Source of the DNA: Pseudomonadales bacterium
Lineage (GTDB): Bacteria > Pseudomonadota > Gammaproteobacteria > Pseudomonadales > JAHRWD01
Length of the DNA stretch: 64,000 nucleotides
Assembly (NCBI GenBank): GCA_016763075.1
Contig: JAESUM010000059.1
Span: 1 to 64,000 of the forward strand
Direction: 5' to 3'
Positions within the stretch are counted from its first letter, which is position 1, and each line of letters begins with the position of its first letter. Under the pieces are notes generated by a model that had not been told where the DNA came from, did no database searches, and worked only from the letters and a program-made list of their open reading frames with translations. Position numbers and translations under genes: made by a program. Of this stretch, positions 18,673 through 26,822 are shown one piece after another.

Positions 18673-19074
18673 TTATTCTCCTCGAATCGCGTTAATCAGA
18701 CCGCGGACTCGGCCGTTCAAAAAAGTAAATTCCGACTGAAAGCGCAGCGCGTTTTTTGCATATTCGGAATGCTCAACATGCTCTTCAACGGTATTGCCGT
18801 CGACGCCGGGCTCATTGGGAACGCGGTATAAAACATCTTGGTCAACGCCAAATTTAGGGGTTGAGATGTGCCCGCTGTGGGTTTGAGTCATTTTGAAAGT
18901 ACTGCTGCGTCCTTGAGACTCAGCGTTTAGTACGGCTTTGAAATCAATATCTCTAGATTTGAAATCAGGAGTTTCTACATTGGCGAGGTTTTTAGAAATC
19001 ACCTCCGCGCGGCGGCTACTTAGCAGCAGTGCGGAATCATGTATTCCAAATGCGTTATTAAAGTTAATTGCCAT
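18673..19074 (-). CDS. flgB: Flagellar proximal rod protein FlgB
   Basis: FlgB is a proximal rod subunit and the first gene of the large flg operon. The 133-residue product shows ALLLSSRRAEVISKNLANVE, then TPDFKSRDIDFKAVL, and the C-terminal EYAKNALRFQSEFTFLNGRV. A sigma54-type promoter lies about 65 bases upstream of its ATG, consistent with a middle-class operon flgBCDEFGHIJ(KL). Confidence 0.97.
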   Translation of the reverse strand: MAINFNNAFGIHDSALLLSSRRAEVISKNLANVETPDFKSRDIDFKAVLNAESQGRSSTFKMTQTHSGHISTPKFGVDQDVLYRVPNEPGVDGNTVEEHVEHSEYAKNALRFQSEFTFLNGRVRGLINAIRGE

Positions 19075-19138
19075 TGCCGTTCTCGTTGTTTGCCGTATTA
19101 ATTTTTTACACTGATTTGGCGCTTACACAACAAGTAAA

Positions 19139-19152
19139 GCAAAGCCCGTGCC
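19139..19152 (-). promoter_or_regulatory. Sigma54-type promoter of flgB operon
   Basis: On the minus strand the sequence TGGCACGGGCTTTGC contains GG-N10-GC at the -24/-12 positions (GG at 19151-19152, GC at 19139-19140), matching TGGCACG-N4-TTGC. It lies about 65 bases before the flgB ATG. Confidence 0.88.
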
Positions 19153-19288
19153 ATAATATTTTATTGTTTATTATCAATAGTTTAGATTAGATAGGAACAG
19201 AAATTACGCGAAATAAGGCAAGCCAATTCCGGCAAGCGGCAAACAACGGCAAGACAAAGTGTGGGCTCAACGTACGGCAGGAATTAAG

Positions 19289-19327
19289 ACTAAAGAAGAA
19301 AACTAAAGAGGAAAACTAAAGAAGAAA
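19289..19327. repeat. 13-bp tandem repeat, three copies
   Basis: ACTAAAGAAGAAA occurs at 19289-19301 and 19315-19327, with a single-change copy (ACTAAAGAGGAAA) between. It lies about 140-190 bases upstream of the sigma54-type promoter, a distance at which enhancer sites can act, but purine-rich repeats also arise by slippage. Confidence 0.85.
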
Positions 19328-19590
19328 AAGTAGCGCAGAACGGTTGAGGCAATTTCGAAGGGTTAAGAGCAATCAGAGAATATTAGAGAAACCAACAGTA
19401 ATGATGCTTTTTGCGAATATGACTACGCGGCAAACAACCCAGGTATACACAAACGATGGCGGGTGATTTCAGTCCAATCTGTAGGTAGGGAGCGCTGAGC
19501 ACACGTATGAAAGATGCTGGACACTAGCACACTACATATAAGTCGCTGTGAAAGGCGCTGCGTAATCAACAACGCCAATATAAACGAAAG

Positions 19591-20415
19591 TTAAATTTTG
19601 CGGTAGATGATCCCTAATGGACAGGTGATCATTTTGAAATGAGTACCTAGGCTGGACAAGCCTTCGGAAGCGCCCACTAATAAATACCCGCCGGGTACCA
19701 AGGAATCGTAAATTTTTTCAAGGATAGCGCGCTTAATTTCACTGGGAAAATAAATTAATACATTGCGACAAAACACTACGTCGAATTCCCCCAAATCATT
19801 AAAACTATCCAACAGGTTTTTTGCGCCGAAGCTCACGTGATGTCGCACGTCATCTTCTATGCGAAAGCTGCCATCGGCTTCATGTTCAAAATAGCGTTTT
19901 TTGAAAGCATCGGGTAACCCGCGGCCTAATGCATATTCGTCATACCGGCCTTCTCGACAAGCGCTTAAAACAGATTCAGAAACATCCGTTGCTGTAATAC
20001 TGTAATCCAACCGCAAGGATGAGTTTTGCTTTAGAAACTCTTCAAGGCACATGGCAATTGAGTACGGCTCTTGCCCAGTAGAACATGCAGCAGACCATAT
20101 TTTTATTGCCGATTTGGTGTTCGCAAGTTCTGGCAGGATAGTTTCAGTTAGATTGGTAAAGGGGTGTTGGTCACGAAACCAAAGGGTTTCGTTGGTGGTC
20201 ATTGCATCGATAACCTCAGCTTTTACTTTATCTGCAGTACCTGAACGGATTTTTTCAACCAATTCAGACCAGGACTCCAACTCATAGGTGTCCATTAGCT
20301 GGCCCAACCGGCTTTCAACTAAATATTCTTTATCGCTTGCCAGTTCAATCCCGCTGGTTTCAAGTAAAAACCCACGGAAAAGATCAAAGTCATCGGTGTT
20401 ATGTTGAGTATTCAT
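19591..20415 (-). CDS. cheR: Chemotaxis protein methyltransferase CheR
   Basis: CheR transfers methyl groups from S-adenosylmethionine to glutamates of chemoreceptors. The 274-residue product has the N-terminal helical CheR_N domain (residues about 10-75) and the catalytic domain with the SAM-binding motif KIWSAACSTGQEPYSIAM and FDVVFCRNVLIYF. It lacks extra TPRs. It lies downstream of cheV on the same strand, the order seen beside flgA in Pseudomonas and Vibrio. Confidence 0.96.
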   Translation of the reverse strand: MNTQHNTDDFDLFRGFLLETSGIELASDKEYLVESRLGQLMDTYELESWSELVEKIRSGTADKVKAEVIDAMTTNETLWFRDQHPFTNLTETILPELANTKSAIKIWSAACSTGQEPYSIAMCLEEFLKQNSSLRLDYSITATDVSESVLSACREGRYDEYALGRGLPDAFKKRYFEHEADGSFRIEDDVRHHVSFGAKNLLDSFNDLGEFDVVFCRNVLIYFPSEIKRAILEKIYDSLVPGGYLLVGASEGLSSLGTHFKMITCPLGIIYRKI

Positions 20416-20562
20416 TTACTAGGTATTGCCTTACGGCTACAGCCATTCTTATTATATTTTTAGTGTTTTAACCCCAAAATTAGCCGTAATATATTGGCGA
20501 TCCTACCGTGGTTATACCAAACTAAAAATACAACTAAAAAAATGGGCACTGCACGCAGCTTG

Positions 20563-21525
20563 CTACCCTTCGCCGCCCTGAATTCCTTCTACCACTTCTA
20601 TTTGATTAAAAACCGTTTTTGCAAGTTCGTCGGGTTGGAATTTGGCAATAAAGTTATTCGCGCCCACCTTTTCGACCATTGATTGGTTAAACACACCACT
20701 CAGAGAGGTGTGCAATACCACGTGCATATCAGAGAGCTCGGAATGCCCGCGTATGTTTGAAGTCAGAGTGTATCCGTCCATCTCCGGCATTTCGATATCG
20801 GAAATCAACATCAAATACTCGTCGTTCAGGTGTATGCCTGCTTCAACTTGCTCCAGCAGAAAATCCCATGTTTGACGCCCATCATTAAATGAAACCACTT
20901 CTAAGCCGATGGTTTCAAGACAACGAATCAGCTGTTTTCTGGCCACTAAGGAATCATCAGCAATAATGACGCGACGCCCCTTCTCCGGCTCTTCACCTTC
21001 TGGTGGAGCCTCGGGTACAAATTCTTCACTGACTTCGCAGTCTAAGTCGACCACTTCTGAAAGAACTTTTTCAACATCGATTATTTCAACTAGCCTGCCT
21101 TCGATTTCGGTAACTGCCGTGAGGTAGTTTTCATCGCCTACTCCACGTGGTGGCGGATGAATGCTTTCCCAGTTCATGTTGACGATACGTTCAACACTTC
21201 GTACCAAGAACCCCTGCGTAAGGCGGTTGTATTCGGTAATGATTACAAAACAGTCTCTGCGCTCTTCTTCCGGGATAGCGGCACTACCAACAGCAAATGC
21301 TAAATCTACGATCGATATTGTCTGGCCACGGATGTTCGCGACGCCGCTTACTACCGGGTCACTTTTTGGCAATTGAGTGAGTGCTGGGCATTGCAGTACT
21401 TCTTTAACTTTAAATACGTTGATCCCAAAAGTTTGCTTAGTACCCAAGCGGAACAACAGCAACTCCAAGCGGTTTTTACCCACAAGTTGTGTACGCTGAT
21501 TAACGGTTTCTAGCACACCGGCCAT
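20563..21525 (-). CDS. cheV: Chemotaxis coupling/response-regulator protein CheV
   Basis: CheV couples receptors to CheA and contains a receiver that can be phosphorylated. The 320-residue product has an N-terminal CheW domain (residues about 15-165; QTFGINVFKVKEVLQCPALT) and a C-terminal receiver domain (about 185-310) with the phospho-acceptor Asp in LISDIEMPEMDGYTL and the conserved Lys in NNFIAKFQPDELA. Between them is an acidic Glu/Pro linker. It is divergent from flgA. Confidence 0.96.
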   Translation of the reverse strand: MAGVLETVNQRTQLVGKNRLELLLFRLGTKQTFGINVFKVKEVLQCPALTQLPKSDPVVSGVANIRGQTISIVDLAFAVGSAAIPEEERRDCFVIITEYNRLTQGFLVRSVERIVNMNWESIHPPPRGVGDENYLTAVTEIEGRLVEIIDVEKVLSEVVDLDCEVSEEFVPEAPPEGEEPEKGRRVIIADDSLVARKQLIRCLETIGLEVVSFNDGRQTWDFLLEQVEAGIHLNDEYLMLISDIEMPEMDGYTLTSNIRGHSELSDMHVVLHTSLSGVFNQSMVEKVGANNFIAKFQPDELAKTVFNQIEVVEGIQGGEG

Positions 21526-21616
21526 TTAATACCTCCCACCTTACCTTTCACTCAAATTTAGTTTTCTTCCCAGCGACATTCACAACCCCAATAAGCACAA
21601 CGGCAAACTTATTTCG

Positions 21617-21630
21617 GGCACGACATTTGC
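21617..21630 (+). promoter_or_regulatory. Sigma54-type promoter of flgA
   Basis: GGCACGACATTTGC gives GG-N10-GC with the expected TTTGC at -12. It reads towards flgA, about 100 bases before its ATG. CGGCAAAC (21601-21608), sharing 8 bases with the 11-mer repeated upstream of flgB, lies just before it. Confidence 0.82.
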
Positions 21631-21730
21631 TTTATGTATCGTTAAATAGATCGTTTCGTCAATTTCCCGTCGTTCCAATTGGTATTCCAATAGGGATGTA
21701 TTCACAGAGAAGATATTGTAAGCATAGAAG

Positions 21731-22465
21731 ATGAAAACCTATCCTGCTCAACTATTAGCCGCAGTATTACTGGTGACCACACTAGGCCTCCCGACGTCTG
21801 CGAGCGCTAACCAAACCGCCAAGCAAATTCGCGCAGCGGTAGAATCCTATGTGAACCAGCGCCTGCAAAGCATGGCGGAGCACCCCCAGTTTAAAAACAA
21901 CTCCGATATCCGTATAAAAATCGGCCGGCTTGATTCAAGGCTCAAACTCGCTTTATGCACAGACGACGATCTTATGATCGAAGATCACAGTGGCTCTCCT
22001 CTAGCGGGACGTTACTTACTCAAAGCTTCTTGTACCGGCGACAATATATGGTCGCTGTTCATACCTGTGACCCTGACGGTTATCAAACCGGTGGTGGTTG
22101 CCATGCATTCGGTGCCTCGTGGGGCGTTGCTGCAAGCAGACCAGCTTCAACTGGTTGATTGGGATGTTAATCGTCTTAAATACGGTTATTTCAGCTCAAT
22201 AAAACAGGTGGTTAACCGGCAAGTAAGAAAGCCGCTTCGCGGTGGAAAGCCGGTACTACCGGAACAACTCGGTATTACCCAAGTGGTAAGAAAAGGCGAT
22301 GAAGTATTGATTGAAGCTACAAAGGGTCAAATTTCGGTGCGATCACCAGGCATTGCGCTTTCTGATGGCGGTGCAGGCCAGCAAATCAACGTGCGCAATC
22401 GTCGCTCTAAAAAGGTGATCCGTGCAACCGTTGTTGCCCCCGGAAAAGTATCGGTGCCCATGTGA
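21731..22465 (+). CDS. flgA: Flagellar P-ring assembly chaperone FlgA
   Basis: FlgA is the periplasmic chaperone that helps FlgI form the P ring. The 244-residue product has a Sec signal peptide (residues 1-26, LLAAVLLVTTLGLPTSASA) and a C-terminal SAF-type domain (residues about 120-240) with AMHSVPRGALLQADQLQLVD and KGQISVRSPGIALSDGGAGQ. It precedes flgM and flgN, the usual flgAMN order. Confidence 0.95.
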   Translation: MKTYPAQLLAAVLLVTTLGLPTSASANQTAKQIRAAVESYVNQRLQSMAEHPQFKNNSDIRIKIGRLDSRLKLALCTDDDLMIEDHSGSPLAGRYLLKASCTGDNIWSLFIPVTLTVIKPVVVAMHSVPRGALLQADQLQLVDWDVNRLKYGYFSSIKQVVNRQVRKPLRGGKPVLPEQLGITQVVRKGDEVLIEATKGQISVRSPGIALSDGGAGQQINVRNRRSKKVIRATVVAPGKVSVPM

Positions 22466-22555
22466 GTATTTTTGAGCGGCAAGCTAGCGCAGATATAAGG
22501 TTAAGACCCCACATATTCGATTGCGTAGTGACGCTGGGCTATTCTAGAACAGGGC

Positions 22556-22582
22556 TAAAGTTTTTCATTGATCTGCCGTTAA
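22556..22582 (+). promoter_or_regulatory. Sigma28 (FliA)-type promoter of flgM-flgN
   Basis: TAAA (22556-22559) is followed after exactly 15 bases by GCCGTTAA (22575-22582), one change from the FliA -10 consensus. It lies about 50 bases before the flgM ATG, so flgM would be induced once FliA is active, as in other bacteria. Confidence 0.87.
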
Positions 22583-22630
22583 TGATGAGTGACGAACCCC
22601 TTAATAGACTAACCACTCAGGACTAAGTGA

Positions 22631-22981
22631 ATGGCTATCGACTTTAACAAGCCTTCTACTAAAAATAGCACCAGCATTGGAACGCGCCCTACAGCCCGCG
22701 CCAATGCAAATAAAAGCGCGTCACCAGAGGCCGTGGCACCAGAAAAGGCCGCCTCATCTGGTGCTGCTGCTTCTGGAGAGCAAGTCGCCATTAGCAGTGG
22801 TGCTCAACGTATTCAGTCGCTCGAGGCGCAGATACAGCAATTACCAGAGGTCGATGCGGCCCGCGTTGAGGCTATCAAGCAATCCATTGCTGACGGTGAA
22901 TACAAAGTCGATGCACAATCTACTGCCGATAAAATGATCGCTTTTGAAGAATCCATGAATAGGTTATCTAATAAGGAATAA
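22631..22981 (+). CDS. flgM: Anti-sigma28 factor FlgM
   Basis: FlgM holds FliA inactive until the hook is complete and FlgM is exported. The 116-residue product starts MAIDFNKPSTKN, has an Ala/Ser-rich N-terminal half (disordered in the family) and the FliA-binding C-terminal region RIQSLEAQIQQLPEVDAARV followed by IKQSIADGEYKVDAQSTADK. Its sigma28-type promoter and flgN downstream (5 bases) support the call. Confidence 0.94.
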   Translation: MAIDFNKPSTKNSTSIGTRPTARANANKSASPEAVAPEKAASSGAAASGEQVAISSGAQRIQSLEAQIQQLPEVDAARVEAIKQSIADGEYKVDAQSTADKMIAFEESMNRLSNKE

Positions 22982-22986
22982 TCACT

Positions 22987-23487
22987 ATGAACGCACCTGA
23001 CCCAGATTTTATTAAGCAATTGATGAACGGTATTCATCAGGAATTACAGTTGTTTCAACAGCTAGAACAGCTGTTGTCGGCGGAACGTTCGGCACTTGAG
23101 CAACGCGACGTGCAAACACTGACGGACTTGGTGAAACTCAAAGAATCGGCCCTTAGCCAAGTAGAAGCACAGGTCAGGTTTCGTCTTCAACTGTTTACCG
23201 AGCGCGGAATGCCTACTGATGAGGCAACGCTTTTGGACACCATGCAGCAGCTGCCCACCAAACAGAAAAAACTTGCTTTAAAATTGTGGGACAACGTCTC
23301 GAAAAGCCTTGAAGCTTGCCATAAAAGCAATGAAATCAACGCCCGCGTGACTCATAGAAGCCAGCAGAAAAACCAAGATATGATGGCTATTTTACGTGGT
23401 GGCGGCGAAAAAACTGGCCTGTACAGCCCAACCGGTAAGCGTAGTCAGCAACACAATGAGCCAACGCGACCCGCAGCCACTGCGTAA
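22987..23487 (+). CDS. flgN: Flagellar export chaperone FlgN
   Basis: FlgN is the cytoplasmic chaperone of FlgK and FlgL. The 166-residue helical protein fits the family in length and context, with the region QLFQQLEQLLSAERSALEQR and DLVKLKESALSQVEAQ (residues about 18-60). The C-terminus becomes disordered and basic (YSPTGKRSQQHNEPTRP). It follows flgM by 5 bases. Confidence 0.9.
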   Translation: MNAPDPDFIKQLMNGIHQELQLFQQLEQLLSAERSALEQRDVQTLTDLVKLKESALSQVEAQVRFRLQLFTERGMPTDEATLLDTMQQLPTKQKKLALKLWDNVSKSLEACHKSNEINARVTHRSQQKNQDMMAILRGGGEKTGLYSPTGKRSQQHNEPTRPAATA

Positions 23488-23517
23488 GTAACGCTGGCTC
23501 ATTAAACTGGGCCTTGT

Positions 23518-24288
23518 TTACAGCTCCTGATTCCTGCAAAACACCACTTCTGTTTGGGTAGATAGTTCTGGGTCAAACGCGTACCCCTGCCAATTGAATG
23601 CCTGTAGCTGATCTGGCTCTTCCAGCCGGTTTTCAATGATGTACCGAGCCATGGCTCCCCGGGCCTTTTTGGCGTAAAAGCTGATCACTTTATACCGGCC
23701 GTTTTTATAGTCTTTAAATACTGGGGTAATGACATCTGCTTCGATATGACGAACTTTAACCGCTTTGAAATATTCATTTGAAGCCAGGTTAACCAGCGTT
23801 TTCTCTTCTTTGAGAATTTCATTCAAATTTTCAGCCAGCATTGTGCCCCAAAATTCATAGAGATTTTTACCTCTTTTATTACCAAAACTGCGACCCATTT
23901 CTAATCGATACGGCTGCATTAAATCCAATGGCCGCAGCAGCCCATAAAGACCCGATAATATTCTCAAGTGGTCTTGGGCGTAGTCTAAATCAGCTTCAGA
24001 TAGCGTTTCGGCCTGCAGCCCAGAATAAACATCGCCTTTAAATGCCAGCACGGCTTGGCGGCTATTTTTGCTAGAAAACTTTGGACTCCAGCTGTTGAAG
24101 CGATCAACGTTTAAATCCGCAAGTTTGGCGCTAATAGACATCAAACCTGCAACCTCATTTGCATCCAATTTAACTAAACCTTCAATCAGCTCCGTCGCAT
24201 CCGGAACGTATTGCGGCAAACTATGGTTGCTGATTTCAACCGGCGTCTCGTAATCTAAGGTTTTGGCAGGGGATAGTACGATCAGCAT
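23518..24288 (-). CDS. yaaA: Peroxide stress protein YaaA (DUF328)
   Basis: YaaA limits free iron and oxidative damage under peroxide stress in E. coli. The 256-residue product begins MLIVLSPAKTLDYE and contains LSGLYGLLRPLDLMQPYRLE, then MGRS, and KAVKVRHIEADVITPVFKDY, then KNGRYKVISFYAKKARGAMA, all family hallmarks. It converges with flgN and has no clear functional link to its neighbours. Confidence 0.95.
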   Translation of the reverse strand: MLIVLSPAKTLDYETPVEISNHSLPQYVPDATELIEGLVKLDANEVAGLMSISAKLADLNVDRFNSWSPKFSSKNSRQAVLAFKGDVYSGLQAETLSEADLDYAQDHLRILSGLYGLLRPLDLMQPYRLEMGRSFGNKRGKNLYEFWGTMLAENLNEILKEEKTLVNLASNEYFKAVKVRHIEADVITPVFKDYKNGRYKVISFYAKKARGAMARYIIENRLEEPDQLQAFNWQGYAFDPELSTQTEVVFCRNQEL

Positions 24289-24386
24289 AGAGGTCTCGCA
24301 TTGATGAAAATAATAGCGTTTTTGTATTTTAAGCCCAGCAGTGTATTAAAATAGTGGAAAAACATACACATCTAACTACACCGACT

Positions 24387-24890
24387 ATGCAAACTATAGA
24401 AATACGTACGGCTTGTTTACATTTATTGTTGTTTAGCGTGATTGGGCTGAGCGCCTGGGGTTGCTCCAACTCTGAGCAAAACAACTCTGCCGGTACCGCT
24501 CAAGATAACAGTGCATCAACAAAACAATCGCTGGCCACACCCGTCAAACCAACCACACCCACTGAACCTGGGACGGCTAATCTGCATCCGCAAAATGTGC
24601 TGCCTATCCGAGTTACGCCGCTGGATATGCATATCGCTCAGCCTGTATTTTATGAGCCGCTATCCAGTCATTCATCGTTAACGCAGCTACCCCCCACACC
24701 GGCTCAACGAGCACAAAAAAATCCATCTGAAATAGCTCTTGAGCACAACTTGCTCCCCAATCTGTTTGAGGAACAAAACAAAAATGCTTCGGTAGAACTC
24801 GGTGGCAGGTTAATTACCGATGACAAAATAGAAAACTTTGTAAAGTCGGTAGAAGGCGTTGAGGTTTCTATCGATATTCCGATACCGTAA
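24387..24890 (+). CDS. Putative small lipoprotein, function unknown
   Basis: This short frame encodes a hydrophobic leader (LHLLLFSVIGLSAWGC) ending in a Cys at about residue 26, then a low-complexity Ser/Asn/Thr/Pro-rich region and a C-terminal part with ENFVKSVEGVEVSIDIPIP. The lipobox (AWGC) is imperfect because Trp is unusual at -2. I chose the ATG at 24387; an in-frame GTG lies at 24354 and would precede a long polar N-terminus unlike a signal peptide. I recognise no family. Confidence 0.6.
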   Translation: MQTIEIRTACLHLLLFSVIGLSAWGCSNSEQNNSAGTAQDNSASTKQSLATPVKPTTPTEPGTANLHPQNVLPIRVTPLDMHIAQPVFYEPLSSHSSLTQLPPTPAQRAQKNPSEIALEHNLLPNLFEEQNKNASVELGGRLITDDKIENFVKSVEGVEVSIDIPIP

Positions 24891-24930
24891 AAGGGACAGG
24901 GCGGAAAAGAGAAGATATAGATAAGGAAAA

Positions 24931-24950
24931 GGGAAAGGGAAAGGGAAAGG
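24931..24950. repeat. (GGGAAA)n microsatellite
   Basis: Three GGGAAA units are followed by GG, within a purine-rich stretch (about 24901-24960) between the lipoprotein gene and epmA, which converge. It has three GGG runs and a GG, close to but not a canonical G-quadruplex. Confidence 0.75.
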
Positions 24951-24970
24951 AAGAGAAACGCAGCTGCGTA

Positions 24971-26017
24971 CTATGCGCGGCCTATTGGAAAAGCTAAAAC
25001 ATCGTTGATGTTAGTGGTGCCGATCAAGCTCATGGCTAAACGATCTACCCCTAACGCAACACCCGAGCAAAACGGTAACCCATGCTGCTGAGCCGCTAAT
25101 AACCGATGGTCTATCGGCATGGTGGCTTTACCCAGCGTTTGGCGCTGCGTGTTCCACTGCTCAAACCTTCTCTGAAGTTCTGTTGCGTCTGTTAATTCTT
25201 GGTAACCATTGGCCAGCTCAATGCCTTTAATATAAAGCTCAAAACGCTTGGCAATAGGGTTACCGTGCGGATCTACGCCTGTTTCAGCTAGCTCGGCCTG
25301 CCCTTTTGGAAAATCGAAAACCGATAAGCAACGCTCGCTGGTTTTTGGCAGTATGTACCCAGAGTAAATAAGCTCAAGCCATTGATCCCTGCTTTGGCCG
25401 CCACTGATTGCATCCAAAGATTCTGACTGCTGATAACCTAAGGTGTTGCTTGCGCACTGTATGAGTTGGCTCAGGTCTGCCTGATGTGGGTCAAGTTGAG
25501 TGTATTCAAGAAATAAATCACGGTAGCTTAGCTGCTCTATGTTTGCTTCACCCAAGACATCTGCCTCGGCCAATATGCTGAGCACTAATTGCTCGACTTC
25601 ATCCATTAATTGAACGTAGTGCCATTCGGGCCGGTACCATTCCAACATGGTAAATTCAGGGTTTTGGCGTGGGCTAACTTCGGCTTGGCGAAACGACGGC
25701 CCTATTCTGTAGATGGGGCCACTGCCGCTACATAGCAGTCGTTTCATAAAAAATTCGGGGGAGGTTTGAAGGAAGTGTCTGTTGTTTTGTGCATCTGCTT
25801 GATGATCTAACGTAGGTGTAGGCACAGGTGTATGTGTAGGCGCAGCCACTGAAATGCTATCTAAATGTGCAGCGGGCGAAGCCGCTGACGAGATGCAAGG
25901 TACTGATACTTCGAGAATACCCCAGTGTTGAAACTGAGCCCGAATATTTTGTAGCATTCGGGCAACTATTTGGAGGTTTTCAATGCTGGCCGCTGGCCGC
26001 CAGTCTGAGGTATTCAC
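24971..26017 (-). CDS. epmA: Elongation factor P--(R)-beta-lysine ligase EpmA
   Basis: EpmA is a lysyl-tRNA-synthetase-like enzyme that activates (R)-beta-lysine and attaches it to EF-P. The 348-residue product is only the catalytic class II core, lacking an anticodon-binding domain, with motif 2-like YRIGPSFRQAEVSPRQNPEF, then TMLEWYRPEW, and motif 3-like ALGVDRLAMSLIG. The next gene upstream is efp (16-base gap) and epmB is divergent beyond it, so the whole modification module is clustered. Confidence 0.95.
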   Translation of the reverse strand: MNTSDWRPAASIENLQIVARMLQNIRAQFQHWGILEVSVPCISSAASPAAHLDSISVAAPTHTPVPTPTLDHQADAQNNRHFLQTSPEFFMKRLLCSGSGPIYRIGPSFRQAEVSPRQNPEFTMLEWYRPEWHYVQLMDEVEQLVLSILAEADVLGEANIEQLSYRDLFLEYTQLDPHQADLSQLIQCASNTLGYQQSESLDAISGGQSRDQWLELIYSGYILPKTSERCLSVFDFPKGQAELAETGVDPHGNPIAKRFELYIKGIELANGYQELTDATELQRRFEQWNTQRQTLGKATMPIDHRLLAAQQHGLPFCSGVALGVDRLAMSLIGTTNINDVLAFPIGRA

Positions 26018-26033
26018 GCTTTAAGCTGGATAA

Positions 26034-26603
26034 TCAGCTTTTTGCTCGGCCCTGATACTCACCGGTTCGGGTGTCGATTCGGATGATCTCACCTTCACAA
26101 AGGAACAGTGGCACTTTGACCACAGCGCCAGTACTAAGCGTGGCGGGTTTGCTGCCACCAGAAGCGGTATCGCCTTTTAGGCCAGGGTCTGTTTGAGTGA
26201 TTTCTAGATCAACAAAATTAGCTACTGCTACCGATAATGGCGAACCATCCCAAAAGGTCACAATGCAGGTATCGAGCTCTTTTAACCATTTGGCGGTTTC
26301 ATCCACCACGGTTTGACCGGCGGCGTATTGCTCGAAGCTATCTGGGTCCATGAAGTGCCATTCTTCACCATCGGTGTAGAGGTACTGCATATCTTGTTCG
26401 TGAACTTCTGCGGCTTCGATGCTTTCACCGGACTTAAACGTACGCTCCCATACTCGGCCTGTTCGCAGGTTACGTAATTTAACTCGGTTGAACGCCTGCC
26501 CTTTGCCAGGTTTGACCAATTCGTTGCCGACGATAGAACAAGGGTCCCCTTCGAGCATTACTTTTAGGCCATTTTTGAATTCACTGGTTGAGTAGTTCGC
26601 CAT
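26034..26603 (-). CDS. efp: Elongation factor P
   Basis: EF-P relieves ribosomes stalled at polyproline stretches. The 189-residue product has the three-domain EF-P layout. Lys34 lies in VKPGKGQAF, the position modified by EpmA, preceded by Pro32-Gly33. The conserved C-terminus [20 protein letters not shown], then [12 protein letters not shown], is present. Retention of Lys34 with EpmA and EpmB nearby fits the beta-lysyl type of EF-P and not the rhamnosylated type (EarP, Arg32). Confidence 0.98.
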   Translation of the reverse strand: MANYSTSEFKNGLKVMLEGDPCSIVGNELVKPGKGQAFNRVKLRNLRTGRVWERTFKSGESIEAAEVHEQDMQYLYTDGEEWHFMDPDSFEQYAAGQTVVDETAKWLKELDTCIVTFWDGSPLSVAVANFVDLEITQTDPGLKGDTASGGSKPATLSTGAVVKVPLFLCEGEIIRIDTRTGEYQGRAKS

Positions 26604-26670
26604 TGATATTCCTTTTTATAATTCGGTTAGAATAGGTATCTGTTCACCTAGCTCAAGCTAGATAACATGT

Positions 26671-26694
26671 ATAAGAGTATAAGAGTATAAGAGT
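26671..26694. repeat. 8-bp tandem repeat, three copies
   Basis: ATAAGAGT is repeated three times in the gap between the divergent efp and epmB genes, in a region that should hold both promoters. Copy-number change here could alter promoter spacing, but no promoter is clear. Confidence 0.8.
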
Positions 26695-26822
26695 ATTAAT
26701 ATCTGCAGTATAACATCGGACAGGCAAATGCTTGTATACCTTCTATCCAGTTCTATATCAGCCAGCCGGCTTCACAGAACCACTCAAATAGACTCGATGA
26801 CAACGGCGCAAGCGACCTATCC

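Larger units (their letters stand above)
19075..19590. other. Upstream region of the flgB operon (516 bases, no gene)
   Basis: This gap holds the flgB sigma54-type promoter (19139-19152), a 13-bp tandem repeat (19289-19327) and three copies of the 11-mer CGGCAAACAAC: minus strand at 19085-19095, plus strand at 19237-19247 and 19428-19438. The repeats may be enhancer or activator sites for a FleQ/FlrC-type regulator, but none matches a motif I know. No credible reading frame is present. Confidence 0.65.

Noticed and set aside
24924-24951. G-quadruplex at the GGGAAA repeat
   Set aside because: Only three GGG runs and a GG are present; the canonical pattern is not met.
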